A stretch of DNA of 64,000 nt, from positions 124,001 through 188,000 of the forward strand of contig PERO01000019.1 in assembly GCA_002928875.1 (NCBI GenBank), in the 5' to 3' direction. The notes beneath the pieces were generated by a model that was given only the letters and a program-made list of their open reading frames with translations, ran no database searches and had not been told where the DNA came from. The translations under genes were made by a program, and so were the position numbers. Below are positions 35,818 through 44,100 of the stretch, in pieces (position 1 is the first letter of the stretch; every line of letters begins with the position of its first letter). Source of the stretch: Methylobacterium sp. GTDB lineage: Bacteria > Pseudomonadota > Alphaproteobacteria > Rhizobiales > Beijerinckiaceae.

Positions 35818-37430
35818 TGTCCGCAGCCGCGTTGAAACTGGTGGAAACGCCCGCAAGCGTGGCGGAGGCCGCGCCCGCGCGCTCCGTTTTGCGCTTCATC
35901 ACCTGCGGATCGGTGGATGACGGGAAATCCACGCTGATCGGCCGCATCCTCTACGAATGCGGCGCGGTTTTCGAGGATCACCTCGAGGCGCTCGACCGCG
36001 ACAGCCAGAAATTCGGCACGAACGGCAAGGCGCTGGATTTCGCGTTGCTGGTCGATGGCCTCGCCGCCGAGCGCGAGCAGGGCATCACCATCGATGTCGC
36101 CTACCGCTATTTCCAGACGCCGAAGCGGCATTTCATCGTCGCGGATACGCCGGGCCACGAGCAATATACCCGCAACATGGCGACCGGCGCTTCCACGGCG
36201 GATGTCGCGATCCTGCTGGTCGATGCGCGCAAGGGCCTGCTGCCGCAGACGCGCCGCCACTCCTTCATCGTCTCGACGATGGGTGTGCGGCAGGTCATCG
36301 TTGCCATCAACAAGATGGACCTCGTGGGCTATGACGAGGCGGTTTTCCGCGCGATCGAAGCGGATTACCGCGCGATCGCCGCCGGGCTCGGCTTCGAGAG
36401 CATCACCTGCATCCCGGTTTCGGCGCGCGAGGGCGACAACCTCACGACGCTTTCGCCCCAGACCCCGTGGTTCACCGGCACGCCCTTGCTGCCGCTGCTC
36501 GAAACGCTCGATGTCGCGCCCGCTCGCGACGAGAACCCGGCTTTCGCGCTGCCCGTGCAATGGGTGAACCGCCCCAACCTCGATTTTCGCGGCTTCTCCG
36601 GAACCATCGCGACGGGCCGCGTTGCTGTGGGTGACGCGATCGAGGCCTTGCCCTCGCGCCGCGAGAGCCGCATCGCCCGGATTGTCACGGCCGATGGCGA
36701 TCTCGACACCGCCTTTGCCGGACAGGCCGTGACCCTCGTGCTGGCCGATGAGATCGACCTGTCGCGCGGCGATGTCATCGCGGCGCCGGTGGCCGCGCGC
36801 GCCTCCTCGCGCCCGCGCATCCGCACGGAAATCGAGGCGCGGGTGATCCTGACGGGCGAGAAAGTGATCGAGAAGGGCACGGCCTTCCTCGTGAAGCTCG
36901 GCACGGCGATGGCGACCGCGACAATCGTTACCATCCATGAGCGCACGAATATCGAGAGTTTCGCGGGCGAGCCGGCGGAGAGCCTCGCGCTCAACGCCAT
37001 CGGCCGCGTGCGCCTCGCCTTCGACAAGCCGCTGGTGCTGGCCGATTATGTGCAATCGCGCGAACTCGGCGGCTTCATCCTGATCGATCGCCTCACGAAC
37101 GAAACCAGCGCCTTCGGCTTCGTCCTGCCCGATCCCGCCCCCGATCTGAAGGATGCCACCGAGATCGACCGCGCGATCGCCCGCGTGCTCGGGCCGGAAG
37201 GCTCGGCCAAGCGGCAGGCCCGGCTGCATTTCGTCACCTGGCGGGTGGCCTCGGCGCTGGGCGTCGCGGGAATTGTCTTCGCGCTGTCGGGTGATGCGAC
37301 GGTCGCGGCGCTCGCCGGCCTTGCGGATGTCACCTTGAGGCCGGCCGCACGGGCCTTCCACGATGCCGTGTGGCGCAAGATCCGCGAGCGGCGCGAGGCG
37401 GCGCTCTCGCTCGACGGAGGCGGTATTTGA
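35817..37430 (+). CDS. cysN: sulfate adenylyltransferase subunit 1 (GTPase) with C-terminal DUF2061-like domain
   Basis: 537 residues. The GTPase has G1 GSVDDGKST (31-39), G3 DTPGH (110-114) and G4 NKMD (165-168), followed by two EF-Tu-like barrels to about 440. GTP hydrolysis drives APS formation by CysD. Where bifunctional forms carry an APS kinase, this protein has instead about 70 residues (467-537) with VTWRVASALGVAGIVFALSG and HDAVWRKIRERR, resembling the small membrane domain DUF2061. That would anchor the enzyme to the membrane, near the sulfate transporter. The assignment of the tail is by pattern. Confidence 0.93.
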   Translation: MSAAALKLVETPASVAEAAPARSVLRFITCGSVDDGKSTLIGRILYECGAVFEDHLEALDRDSQKFGTNGKALDFALLVDGLAAEREQGITIDVAYRYFQTPKRHFIVADTPGHEQYTRNMATGASTADVAILLVDARKGLLPQTRRHSFIVSTMGVRQVIVAINKMDLVGYDEAVFRAIEADYRAIAAGLGFESITCIPVSAREGDNLTTLSPQTPWFTGTPLLPLLETLDVAPARDENPAFALPVQWVNRPNLDFRGFSGTIATGRVAVGDAIEALPSRRESRIARIVTADGDLDTAFAGQAVTLVLADEIDLSRGDVIAAPVAARASSRPRIRTEIEARVILTGEKVIEKGTAFLVKLGTAMATATIVTIHERTNIESFAGEPAESLALNAIGRVRLAFDKPLVLADYVQSRELGGFILIDRLTNETSAFGFVLPDPAPDLKDATEIDRAIARVLGPEGSAKRQARLHFVTWRVASALGVAGIVFALSGDATVAALAGLADVTLRPAARAFHDAVWRKIRERREAALSLDGGGI

Positions 37431-38893
37431 GCGCACGCCAGCCTGCCGCCACCCGGCCCCAGCGCATCGCGCCGCTTGCCAGCCTGCCGGTCTTCTTCAA
37501 GCTCGGAGGCCGGCGCGTCATACTGGCCGGCGCGACCGACGGCGCGCTCTGGAAGGCGGAACTGCTGGCGGCGGCCGGTGCGGATCTGCATGTTTTCGCG
37601 GAAGAATTTCCGGAAGGATTCGCAGCCCTCGCCGCCGATCCGCCGGCCGGTGCCATCACCTTGCATGCGCGCGGCTGGCTGCCCGCTGACCTCGCGGATG
37701 CGGTGATCGCGATCGCCGATCTCGAGGAACCGCACGAGGCCGAGGCCTTCGTGGCGGCGGCGCGCGCGGCGGGCGCGGCTTTCAACGTGATCGACAAGCC
37801 GGATTTCTGCGCCTTCCAGTTCGGCGCGATCGTCAACCGCTCGCCCCTGGTGATCGGCATTTCGACCGATGGCGCGGCGCCCGTCTTCGGGCAGGCGATC
37901 CGCCAGAAGATCGAGGCGCTTTTGCCCGCCGGCCTGAAAGCCTGGGCCGAGGCCGCGCGCGATTGGCGGCCGCATGTGCAGGCGCGCGCACTGGCCTATG
38001 CCGCGCGCCGCCTGTTCTGGGAGAATTTCACGCGGCGCGCGCTGTCTTCGCCTGAAGCCCCGCCGACGGATGCGGATCGCAACGCCTTGCTCGCGAGCCT
38101 CGAGGGCATCGAGGAACGGGCGAAAACCGGGCGCATCAGCCTCGTCGGCGCGGGGCCGGGCGACCCGGATCTGCTGACCGTCAAGGCGATCCGCACCCTG
38201 CAGGCCGCCGATATCATCCTCCACGATGACCTTGTCTCGCCCGAGGTGCTGGAACTCGCGCGGCGCGAGGCGAAGCGCATGCTCGTGGGAAAAAAGGGTC
38301 ATGGACCCTCCTGCAAGCAGAGCGATATCAATGATCTGATGGTGAGGCTCGCCCGCGAGGGCCGGCATGTCGTGCGGTTGAAATCCGGCGATCCCGCCAT
38401 TTTCGGCCGCGCGACCGAGGAACTCGATGCCGCGCGACGCGCCGGGATTTCCGTGACGATCGTTCCCGGGATCACCGCGGCGCAAGGGGCGGCCGCGTCG
38501 CTCGAGACATCGCTCACCGAACGCAAGCGCGCACGCCGCCTGCAATTCCTCACCGGGCACGGCATGGATGGCCGCCTGCCGGCCGATATCGCCTGGGAAG
38601 CCATCGCGGACGAGACCGCGACGACCGTGCTCTACATGCCGCGCAAGACCCTCGGCGAGTTCCGCGAACGGGCGCTCGCGGCCGGCCTCTCGCCGGAAAT
38701 TCCGGCCGTGGCCGTGATGAATGCCACGCGCGCCAATGAACGCCATCTTGCCGGAACGCTGGCGGGTTTGCCGGAAGATCTCGCGCGCTGGCCGAATGAC
38801 GGCCCGGTGCTGGTGATGATCGGGCACACTTTCGGCAGGCTCGGCGAATCGGCCCTTCCGCTTCAGGCCGCGGGTTCGGGCGGGATGCGGTAG
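37427..38893 (+). CDS. cysG: siroheme synthase (uroporphyrinogen-III methylase / precorrin-2 dehydrogenase / ferrochelatase)
   Basis: 488 residues from a TTG that overlaps the cysN stop; GGAGG lies eight bases before it, and no ATG fits. The N-terminal half (about 12-170) is the NAD-binding dehydrogenase/ferrochelatase (FKLGGRRVILAGAT; FNVIDKPDFCAFQFGA). The C-terminal half (about 235-480) is the SAM uroporphyrinogen methyltransferase (VGAGPGDPDLLTVKA, RLKSGDPAIFGRATEEL, VPGITAAQGAAA). It makes siroheme for CysI. Its last 31 bases overlap the convergent Lrp gene. Confidence 0.95.
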   Translation: MSARQPAATRPQRIAPLASLPVFFKLGGRRVILAGATDGALWKAELLAAAGADLHVFAEEFPEGFAALAADPPAGAITLHARGWLPADLADAVIAIADLEEPHEAEAFVAAARAAGAAFNVIDKPDFCAFQFGAIVNRSPLVIGISTDGAAPVFGQAIRQKIEALLPAGLKAWAEAARDWRPHVQARALAYAARRLFWENFTRRALSSPEAPPTDADRNALLASLEGIEERAKTGRISLVGAGPGDPDLLTVKAIRTLQAADIILHDDLVSPEVLELARREAKRMLVGKKGHGPSCKQSDINDLMVRLAREGRHVVRLKSGDPAIFGRATEELDAARRAGISVTIVPGITAAQGAAASLETSLTERKRARRLQFLTGHGMDGRLPADIAWEAIADETATTVLYMPRKTLGEFRERALAAGLSPEIPAVAVMNATRANERHLAGTLAGLPEDLARWPNDGPVLVMIGHTFGRLGESALPLQAAGSGGMR

Positions 38894-39330
38894 ACGGTGG
38901 TGGATTTCACGCGTTCCATCGCGAAGCGCGACGACACGTTCTTCAGCGGAAACGCCTCGATCAGCCGCTTGTAGAAGGCATCATAGGCCGACATGTCCTC
39001 GACCACGACGCGCAGCATGTAATCGACATCGCCGGCCATCCGGTAGAGTTCCATCACCTCCGGCATGGCCGTGACGCCATCGGCGAAGCGCTTCAGCCAG
39101 GCGGCGGAATGGTCGGCCGTTTCGATCGAGACGAACACGGTCAATCCGAGACCGATTTTCTCCGGCGAGAGCAGGGCCACGCGCCGCAGGATGGTGCCGT
39201 TCGCCTCGAGCTTCTGGATGCGCTTCCAGCACGGGGTTTGCGAAAGCCCAACCTTTTCCGAAAGTTCCGCCAGCGACATATCCGCCTTTTCCTGCAGGAG
39301 GGCGAGGATCTTGCGGTCGATGCGGTCCAT
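38863..39330 (-). CDS. Lrp/AsnC family transcriptional regulator
   Basis: 155 residues. Winged helix (MDRIDRKILALLQEKADMSL; LSQTPCWKRIQKLEANGTI) followed by a RAM domain with RMAGDVDYMLRVVVEDMSAY. The full-length Lrp shape is closest to the global or amino-acid-specific Lrp group. Its 3' end overlaps the cysG 3' end by 31 bases. The divergent upstream region has an AT-rich near-palindrome (about 39358-39376, AGAGAAAATTATTCTAAT) that could be its own operator. The target and ligand are unknown. Confidence 0.92.
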   Translation of the reverse strand: MDRIDRKILALLQEKADMSLAELSEKVGLSQTPCWKRIQKLEANGTILRRVALLSPEKIGLGLTVFVSIETADHSAAWLKRFADGVTAMPEVMELYRMAGDVDYMLRVVVEDMSAYDAFYKRLIEAFPLKNVSSRFAMERVKSTTVYRIPPEPAA

Positions 39331-39615
39331 GGATCGGACTCCCGGATGGGCGAGTGGAGAGAAAATTATTCTAATACAGGTCTACGGTCCGCGCCAAAGA
39401 CGGTTCTTTCGAATTGCACGATCCCGGCGAAAAGCGCTGCCGAAATTCCAGCCCGGTGGAGAAGGCCGTTTCTGCGGCAGCGGCGCCGGCCAGGGTGTCA
39501 TACCCGATCTGCCAAGGGCCGCGAATGGCAGCATCAGGGAATTTGATTGGTCAACCCGCCGGTTCTGGGGAAAATGGGTCGTTCTCGCCCTCCAGAAACA
39601 AGGCCCATTCCGCCC

Positions 39616-40272
39616 ATGGTTACCATCTACGGCGTCAGCCGCAGCCGCGCGTCCCGCAACATCTGGCTTATGAACGAACTGGGCCAGCCCTACGAGCAGG
39701 TGCCGGTGATCCAGGCCTATCGGCTGGCCGATCCGCATGCGCTGGATGCGCCGGTGAACACGAAATCCCCGTCCTTCCTCGCGGTGAACCCGAACGGCCA
39801 TGTTCCATCCATGAAGGATGGCGACCTCGTGCTGCACGAATCGCTGGCGATCAATCTCTATCTCGCGCGGAAATTCGGCGGTCCCGTCGCCCCGGCGACC
39901 CTGGCCGAGGAAGGCGAATGCGCGATGTGGACGCTCTGGGCCGCCACCGAGGCCGAGCCGCATGCGATCCTCATCCTCTACCATCGCCTGATGAAGCAGG
40001 GCGACGAGCGCAAGCCGGCTCTGGCGGATCAGGCCGTCATCGATCTGAGGGGTCCGTTCAAGGTGCTGGACGACGCGCTCGCGGCCACGGGCTTCCTCGT
40101 CGGCGGGCGTTTCACGGTCGCGGATATCAACGTGGCGGAGGTGATCCGTTACGCGATGCCGGCACCGGAACTCTTCGAAGCAGCGCCGCGCGTGAAGGCC
40201 TGGCTCGAGGCGTGCCATGCGCGCCCCGCCTTCAAGGCGATGATGGACAAGCGCAACGCCGAGCCGGCCTGA
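39616..40272 (+). CDS. glutathione S-transferase family protein
   Basis: 218 residues from ATG 39616; a start 23 codons earlier would add an unconserved tail. The thioredoxin-like N domain has TIYGVSRSRASRNIWLMNEL (possible catalytic Ser) and the cis-Pro motif HVPSMKDGDLVLHESLAINL; the helical C domain has GGRFTVADINVAEVI. Relatives conjugate or isomerise electrophiles with glutathione. Three bases separate it from paaX, so it may help handle reactive epoxide or oxepin intermediates of phenylacetate breakdown. That link is inference. Confidence 0.9.
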   Translation: MVTIYGVSRSRASRNIWLMNELGQPYEQVPVIQAYRLADPHALDAPVNTKSPSFLAVNPNGHVPSMKDGDLVLHESLAINLYLARKFGGPVAPATLAEEGECAMWTLWAATEAEPHAILILYHRLMKQGDERKPALADQAVIDLRGPFKVLDDALAATGFLVGGRFTVADINVAEVIRYAMPAPELFEAAPRVKAWLEACHARPAFKAMMDKRNAEPA

Positions 40273-40275
40273 CGC

Positions 40276-41046
40276 ATGAAGCGGCCCGATGCGCTTTCCG
40301 CCCTGATCGCATCGCATCACGGGCGCGTGCCGCCGCGCACGGGTTCGCTGATCGTCACGGTGTTCGGCGCGCTCGTCCTGCCGGCCGGGGAGGCGTTGCG
40401 CCTCTCCGACCTGCAGGAATGGCTGGCGGCGCTGGAGATCGACCCCGGCCTCGTGCGCACCGCGCTCTCCCGCCTCGTGCAGGACGGTACCTTGCAGCGC
40501 GAACGCGACGGCAAGGCCGCTTTCTACCGGCTAAGCCCGCACGCGGTCGCGGATTTCGAGTCGGCGGGTGATCTGATCTTCGGACGTCGATTGCCGCAGC
40601 CCACGGGTGAACTGGAACTGCTGGTGATCGAGGATAGCGGCCGTCGCGCCGCCCTGCGCGCGGAACTCGGCGAGCAGGGCTTCGTGCCGCTCGCGGCCAA
40701 TCTGCTGATCCGGCCGTTCTGGGCCGGGCGGATGGCGGCGGACAGCACGGGATGCCTCGCGCTCGCGCTGCAGGCCAATGCGAATCTCGCCCGGCGCGCG
40801 CGCGAACTCTGGCCATTGGACGCGCTTGCGATGGGCTATCGCGCCGTGATCGGCCATGCCGAAGCGGTGCGCGCCGGGATTTTCACGCCGGAAGATGCCC
40901 GGCTCGCCCGGCTGATGCTGGTGCATGAGTTCCGGCGGATCGTCCTGCGTGACCCGTTCCTGCCGGCGGCCCTGCTGCCGGAGGATTGGCCGGGCAGGGT
41001 GGCCCGCCAGGCCTTCGATGCCGCGTTGCAGCATATCTCAGGCTGA
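40276..41046 (+). CDS. paaX: PaaX family repressor of phenylacetate catabolism
   Basis: 256 residues. PaaX layout: N-terminal winged helix (RTGSLIVTVFGALVLPAGEA; SDLQEWLAALEIDPGLVRTA; RLVQDGTLQRERDGKAAFYRL), central domain, and C-terminal PaaX-type helical domain (LARLMLVHEFRRIVLRDPFL). The family represses paa genes until phenylacetyl-CoA is bound. It is 3 bases after GST and ends about 115 bases before paaA, where two GTAACrTA repeats flank and overlap the promoter. Confidence 0.92.
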   Translation: MKRPDALSALIASHHGRVPPRTGSLIVTVFGALVLPAGEALRLSDLQEWLAALEIDPGLVRTALSRLVQDGTLQRERDGKAAFYRLSPHAVADFESAGDLIFGRRLPQPTGELELLVIEDSGRRAALRAELGEQGFVPLAANLLIRPFWAGRMAADSTGCLALALQANANLARRARELWPLDALAMGYRAVIGHAEAVRAGIFTPEDARLARLMLVHEFRRIVLRDPFLPAALLPEDWPGRVARQAFDAALQHISG

Positions 41047-41089
41047 AAAACGGCACAATCCAGGGCGAAGATCGGTTGAGTTCATAATT

Positions 41090-41130
41090 GTAACGTAAAT
41101 TGTTGACTTCCTGAAAAATCGTAACATACT
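41090..41130 (+). promoter_or_regulatory. paaA promoter with two GTAAC repeats (probable PaaX operator)
   Basis: TTGACT (41103-41108), 16 bases, CATACT (41125-41130) forms a promoter. GTAACGTA (41090-41097) lies just upstream of the -35 and GTAACATA (41121-41128) covers the -10, with starts 31 bases (three helix turns) apart. A repressor dimer or tetramer bound to both would block RNA polymerase. Confidence 0.55.
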
Positions 41131-41162
41131 CTCGCGAAACACCATCAGGGAGGATGGCCCAG

Positions 41163-42158
41163 ATGTATGCGCAGGCGCTCAACGCGGCGACCGAGACGTC
41201 GAAGGACGATCCCGCAAAGCTCGCGGCTTTCCAGGCCCGGATCGATGCCGAGGAGAAGATCGAGCCCAATGACTGGATGCCGGAGGGCTACCGCAAGACC
41301 TTGGTGCGGCAGATCTCCCAGCACGCGCATTCGGAAATCGTGGGCATGCTGCCGGAGGGCAACTGGATCACCCGCGCGCCGTCGCTGAAGCGCAAGGCCG
41401 CACTGCTCGCCAAGGTGCAGGATGAGGGCGGCCACGGGCTCTACCTCTATTCCGCCGCCGAGACGCTGGGCGTCTCCCGCGAGGAGCTGGTGGAAGCCCT
41501 GCTTTCCGGCAAGGCGAAATATTCGAGCATTTTCAATTATCCCACGCCCTCCTGGGCCGATATGGGCATGATCGGCTGGCTGGTCGATGGCGCGGCGATT
41601 ATGAACCAGATCCCGCTCTGCCGGACCTCGTTCGGCCCTTACGCCCGCGCGATGATCCGGATCTGCAAGGAAGAGAGCTTCCACCAGCGTCAGGGCTACG
41701 AGATCGTGATGACGCTGGCGCGCGGCACGCCGGCGCAGAAGAAGATGGCGCAGGACAGCCTGAACCGCTGGTGGTGGCCGGCGCTCATGATGTTCGGCCC
41801 GTCCGATACGGCGTCGCAGCATTCCGACCAGAACATGAAATGGAAGATCAAGCGCTTCTCGAACGATGCGCTGCGCCAGAAATTCGTGGATGCGACCGTT
41901 CCGCAGGGCCATTTCCTCGGTCTGACCTTCCCGGACCCGGACCTCAGGTTCAACGAGGCGACCGGCCATTGGGAATTCGGCGAAATCGACTGGTCCGAGT
42001 TCAATCGCGTGGTGAAGGGCGAGGGGCCCTGCAATCGCGAGCGCCTCAAGGCGCGCAACAAGGCCCAAGAGGAAGGCGCCTGGGTGCGCGCGGCGGCGCT
42101 CGCCCATGCCGAAAAGCGCGCGGCCCGCAAGGCAGCCGCGAAGATCGCCGCGGAGTGA
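41163..42158 (+). CDS. paaA: phenylacetyl-CoA 1,2-epoxidase, catalytic subunit
   Basis: 331 residues from ATG 41163, nine bases after AGGGAGG; the ATG at 41154 touches that ribosome site and is too close. It is the di-iron subunit of PaaABCE, very similar to the E. coli enzyme across [40 protein letters not shown] (Glu/His ligands) and [12 protein letters not shown] (second ligand set). It adds oxygen to the ring of phenylacetyl-CoA. The C-terminus is Lys/Ala-rich. First gene of paaABCDE. Confidence 0.97.
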   Translation: MYAQALNAATETSKDDPAKLAAFQARIDAEEKIEPNDWMPEGYRKTLVRQISQHAHSEIVGMLPEGNWITRAPSLKRKAALLAKVQDEGGHGLYLYSAAETLGVSREELVEALLSGKAKYSSIFNYPTPSWADMGMIGWLVDGAAIMNQIPLCRTSFGPYARAMIRICKEESFHQRQGYEIVMTLARGTPAQKKMAQDSLNRWWWPALMMFGPSDTASQHSDQNMKWKIKRFSNDALRQKFVDATVPQGHFLGLTFPDPDLRFNEATGHWEFGEIDWSEFNRVVKGEGPCNRERLKARNKAQEEGAWVRAAALAHAEKRAARKAAAKIAAE

Positions 42159-42163
42159 CAACT

Positions 42164-42256
42164 CGTCATTGCGAGGAGGGCGAAGCCCGACGCGGCAATC
42201 CAGAAGGACAGAAGGAAGTCTGGATTGCTTCGTCGCTGTCGCTCCTCGCAATGACG
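42164..42256. repeat. CGTCATTGCGAGG inverted element, copy 1
   Basis: CGTCATTGCGAGG at the left and CCTCGCAATGACG at the right, with internal GCAATCCAG and CTGGATTGC, forming a long stem. It fills the gap between paaA and paaB. Second copy at 54167-54265. Confidence 0.85.
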
Positions 42257-42275
42257 GAAAAAAGGGGAAACACCG

Positions 42276-42563
42276 ATGACCGAGAAGAACATGCCGCTCT
42301 GGGAAGTCTTCATCCGCTCCCGCACGGGCCTCAGCCATCGCCATGCCGGTTCGCTGCATGCGCCGGATGCCGAGATGGCCTTGCAGGCCGCCCGCGATGT
42401 CTACACGCGGCGGGGCGAGGGGCTTTCGATCTGGGTCGTGCCCTCCAGCGCCATCACGGCATCGGACCCCTCCGACAAGGATGCGCTCTTTGAGCCCACG
42501 GCGTCGAAAATCTATCGCCACCCCACCTTCTACGAGGTGCCGGACGAAGTGGGGCATATGTGA
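42276..42563 (+). CDS. paaB: phenylacetyl-CoA epoxidase subunit PaaB
   Basis: 95 residues. The small PaaB subunit: WEVFIRSRTGLSHRHAGSLH at the start, then DAEMALQAARDVYTRRGEG and IWVVPSSAITAS. PaaB bridges PaaAC dimers in the complex. It is separated from paaA by 117 bases that contain the CGTCATTGCGAGG element. GGGGAAA is the ribosome site. Confidence 0.96.
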   Translation: MTEKNMPLWEVFIRSRTGLSHRHAGSLHAPDAEMALQAARDVYTRRGEGLSIWVVPSSAITASDPSDKDALFEPTASKIYRHPTFYEVPDEVGHM

Positions 42564-42570
42564 CCGTGCC

Positions 42571-42661
42571 TGTCATTCCCGGCGATGCGCCAGCATCGGA
42601 CGGGAATCCATCTCAATCTGTTCTGGATTCCCGCCCGCGCTGAAGCGCGTCGGGAATGACA
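42571..42661. repeat. GTCATTCCCG...CGGGAATGAC inverted element
   Basis: TGTCATTCCCGG and CCGGGAATGACA-type arms (right arm CGGGAATGAC ends at 42660) with inner GGGAATCCA and TGGATTCCC. It occupies the paaB-paaC gap. Half of the same element is at 4174-4211. Confidence 0.85.
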
Positions 42662-42674
42662 TGATGAGCCAGCC

Positions 42675-43430
42675 ATGACCGACACACCGCTCTTCACTTA
42701 CACCCTGCGCCTCGCGGATAATGCGCTGGTGCTCGGGCACCGGCTTTCGGAATGGTGCGGCCACGCGCCGATGCTGGAGGAAGACCTCGCGCTCGCCAAC
42801 ATGGCGCTGGATTGCATCGGGCAGGCGCGGAATTTCTACACCTATGCCGGCGAGATCGAGGGAAAGGGGCGCACGGAAGACGACCTGGCCTATCTCCGGG
42901 ATTGCGACGGCTTCCGGAACATCCTGCTGGTGGAACGCCCGCGCGGCGATTTCGCCTTCACGATCCTGCGGCAATTCTTCTACGCGGCGTTCATGCACCC
43001 CTATTTCGAGCGCCTCAGCGCTTCGAAAGATGAGCGCCTGGCGTCCATCGCGGCGAAGGCGGTGAAGGAGATGGCCTACCACCTCCGCCATTCCGCCGAA
43101 TGGGTGATCCGCCTCGGCGACGGCACGGAGGAGAGCGCTGCTCGCCTCGCCGAGGCTTTGGTCGATCTCTGGCCCTTCACCGGCGAGATGTTCGAGGTGG
43201 ACGAGACCGAGCGCGCGCTGATCGAGGCGGGTGTGGCGGTGGACCCGGCCGCTCTTCGCCCGCTCTGGCTGGAGACGGTCGATCGCGTCTTCGCCGATGC
43301 GCTTCTCGCCCGCCCGCAAGATGGCTGGATGCAGACCGGCGGCCGGCGCGGCGAACATTCCGAGCATCTGGGGCATCTGCTGGCGGATCTGCAATTCATG
43401 CAGCGCGCCTATCCCGGCTCGACCTGGTGA
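42675..43430 (+). CDS. paaC: phenylacetyl-CoA epoxidase structural subunit PaaC
   Basis: 251 residues of a ferritin-like helical protein homologous to PaaA but serving as scaffold: LRLADNALVLGHRLSEWCGH, EDLALANMALDCIGQARNFY, KAVKEMAYHLRHSAEWVIRL and the end EHSEHLGHLLADLQFMQRAYP. PaaA and PaaC form the core heterodimer. It is preceded by the GTCATTCCCG element. paaD starts four bases after its stop. Confidence 0.96.
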   Translation: MTDTPLFTYTLRLADNALVLGHRLSEWCGHAPMLEEDLALANMALDCIGQARNFYTYAGEIEGKGRTEDDLAYLRDCDGFRNILLVERPRGDFAFTILRQFFYAAFMHPYFERLSASKDERLASIAAKAVKEMAYHLRHSAEWVIRLGDGTEESAARLAEALVDLWPFTGEMFEVDETERALIEAGVAVDPAALRPLWLETVDRVFADALLARPQDGWMQTGGRRGEHSEHLGHLLADLQFMQRAYPGSTW

Positions 43431-43434
43431 CATC

Positions 43435-43950
43435 ATGGCCGAGATCATCCACTTGCGCGAACCGGTCGATGAACGCCTTACGCGGGCGCGCATCGCGGCG
43501 GCGAGCGTGGTGGACCCTGAAGTGCCGGTGCTGACGATCGAGGATCTCGGCGTGCTGCGTGACGTCCAATTCACGGGCGACACGGTGGAAGTGGTCATCA
43601 CGCCAACCTATTCCGGCTGCCCGGCGATGGACATGATCGCGCTGCAGGTCGATCTCGCGCTGGAAAAGGCCGGTTTCGCGCATCGCAAGGTGACGCTCTC
43701 GCTTTCCCCCGCCTGGACGACCGACTGGATGAGCGAGGCGGGCAAGGAGAAGCTGCGCGCCTATGGCATCGCCCCGCCGGTGGGCCGCGCGAAAGGCCGG
43801 GGCGCGCTGTTCGGGGTCGATGAGATCGCCTGTCCCCATTGTGGCTCGGAGGAAACCGAGCGCGTCTCCGAATTCGGCTCCACGGCCTGCAAGGCGCTCT
43901 GGCGCTGCCGGGCCTGCCGCGAACCCTTCGATTATTTCAAGTGCATCTGA
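43435..43950 (+). CDS. paaD: PaaD, iron-sulfur maturation factor for the epoxidase
   Basis: 171 residues from ATG 43435. A MIP18/DUF59 fold occupies the first 110 residues (ARIAAASVVDPEVPVLTIED; TPTYSGCPAMDMIALQV, with the key Cys). The C-terminus carries a zinc-ribbon-like pair CPHC and CRAC. PaaD is required for epoxidase activity, probably through cluster assembly. It is followed by 150 bases with a dimeric palindromic element before paaE. Confidence 0.95.
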   Translation: MAEIIHLREPVDERLTRARIAAASVVDPEVPVLTIEDLGVLRDVQFTGDTVEVVITPTYSGCPAMDMIALQVDLALEKAGFAHRKVTLSLSPAWTTDWMSEAGKEKLRAYGIAPPVGRAKGRGALFGVDEIACPHCGSEETERVSEFGSTACKALWRCRACREPFDYFKCI

Positions 43951-43988
43951 GGGAGGGGTGATTGGCGGCACACAGACCCACCACTCTC

Positions 43989-44076
43989 CGTCATGGCCGG
44001 ACTTGTTCCGGCCATCCACGTCTTTGCTATTGCCGTCGTCGGTCGTGGATGCCCGGGCCAGACCCGGGCATGACGC
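43989..44076. repeat. dimeric GGCCGG palindromic element, copy 2
   Basis: CGTCATGGCCGGACTTGTT begins the first hairpin; the second, GGATGCCCGGGCCAGA onward, ends CATGACGC. It lies between paaD and paaE. The second hairpin has CCCGGG in place of GGCCGG arms. Confidence 0.85.
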
Positions 44077-44100
44077 GCTGAGATCTGCCGGGAGAATGCC

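Noticed and set aside
41154..41162. paaA start at 41154
   Set aside because: The ATG touches the AGGGAGG ribosome site; the ATG at 41163 has normal spacing.
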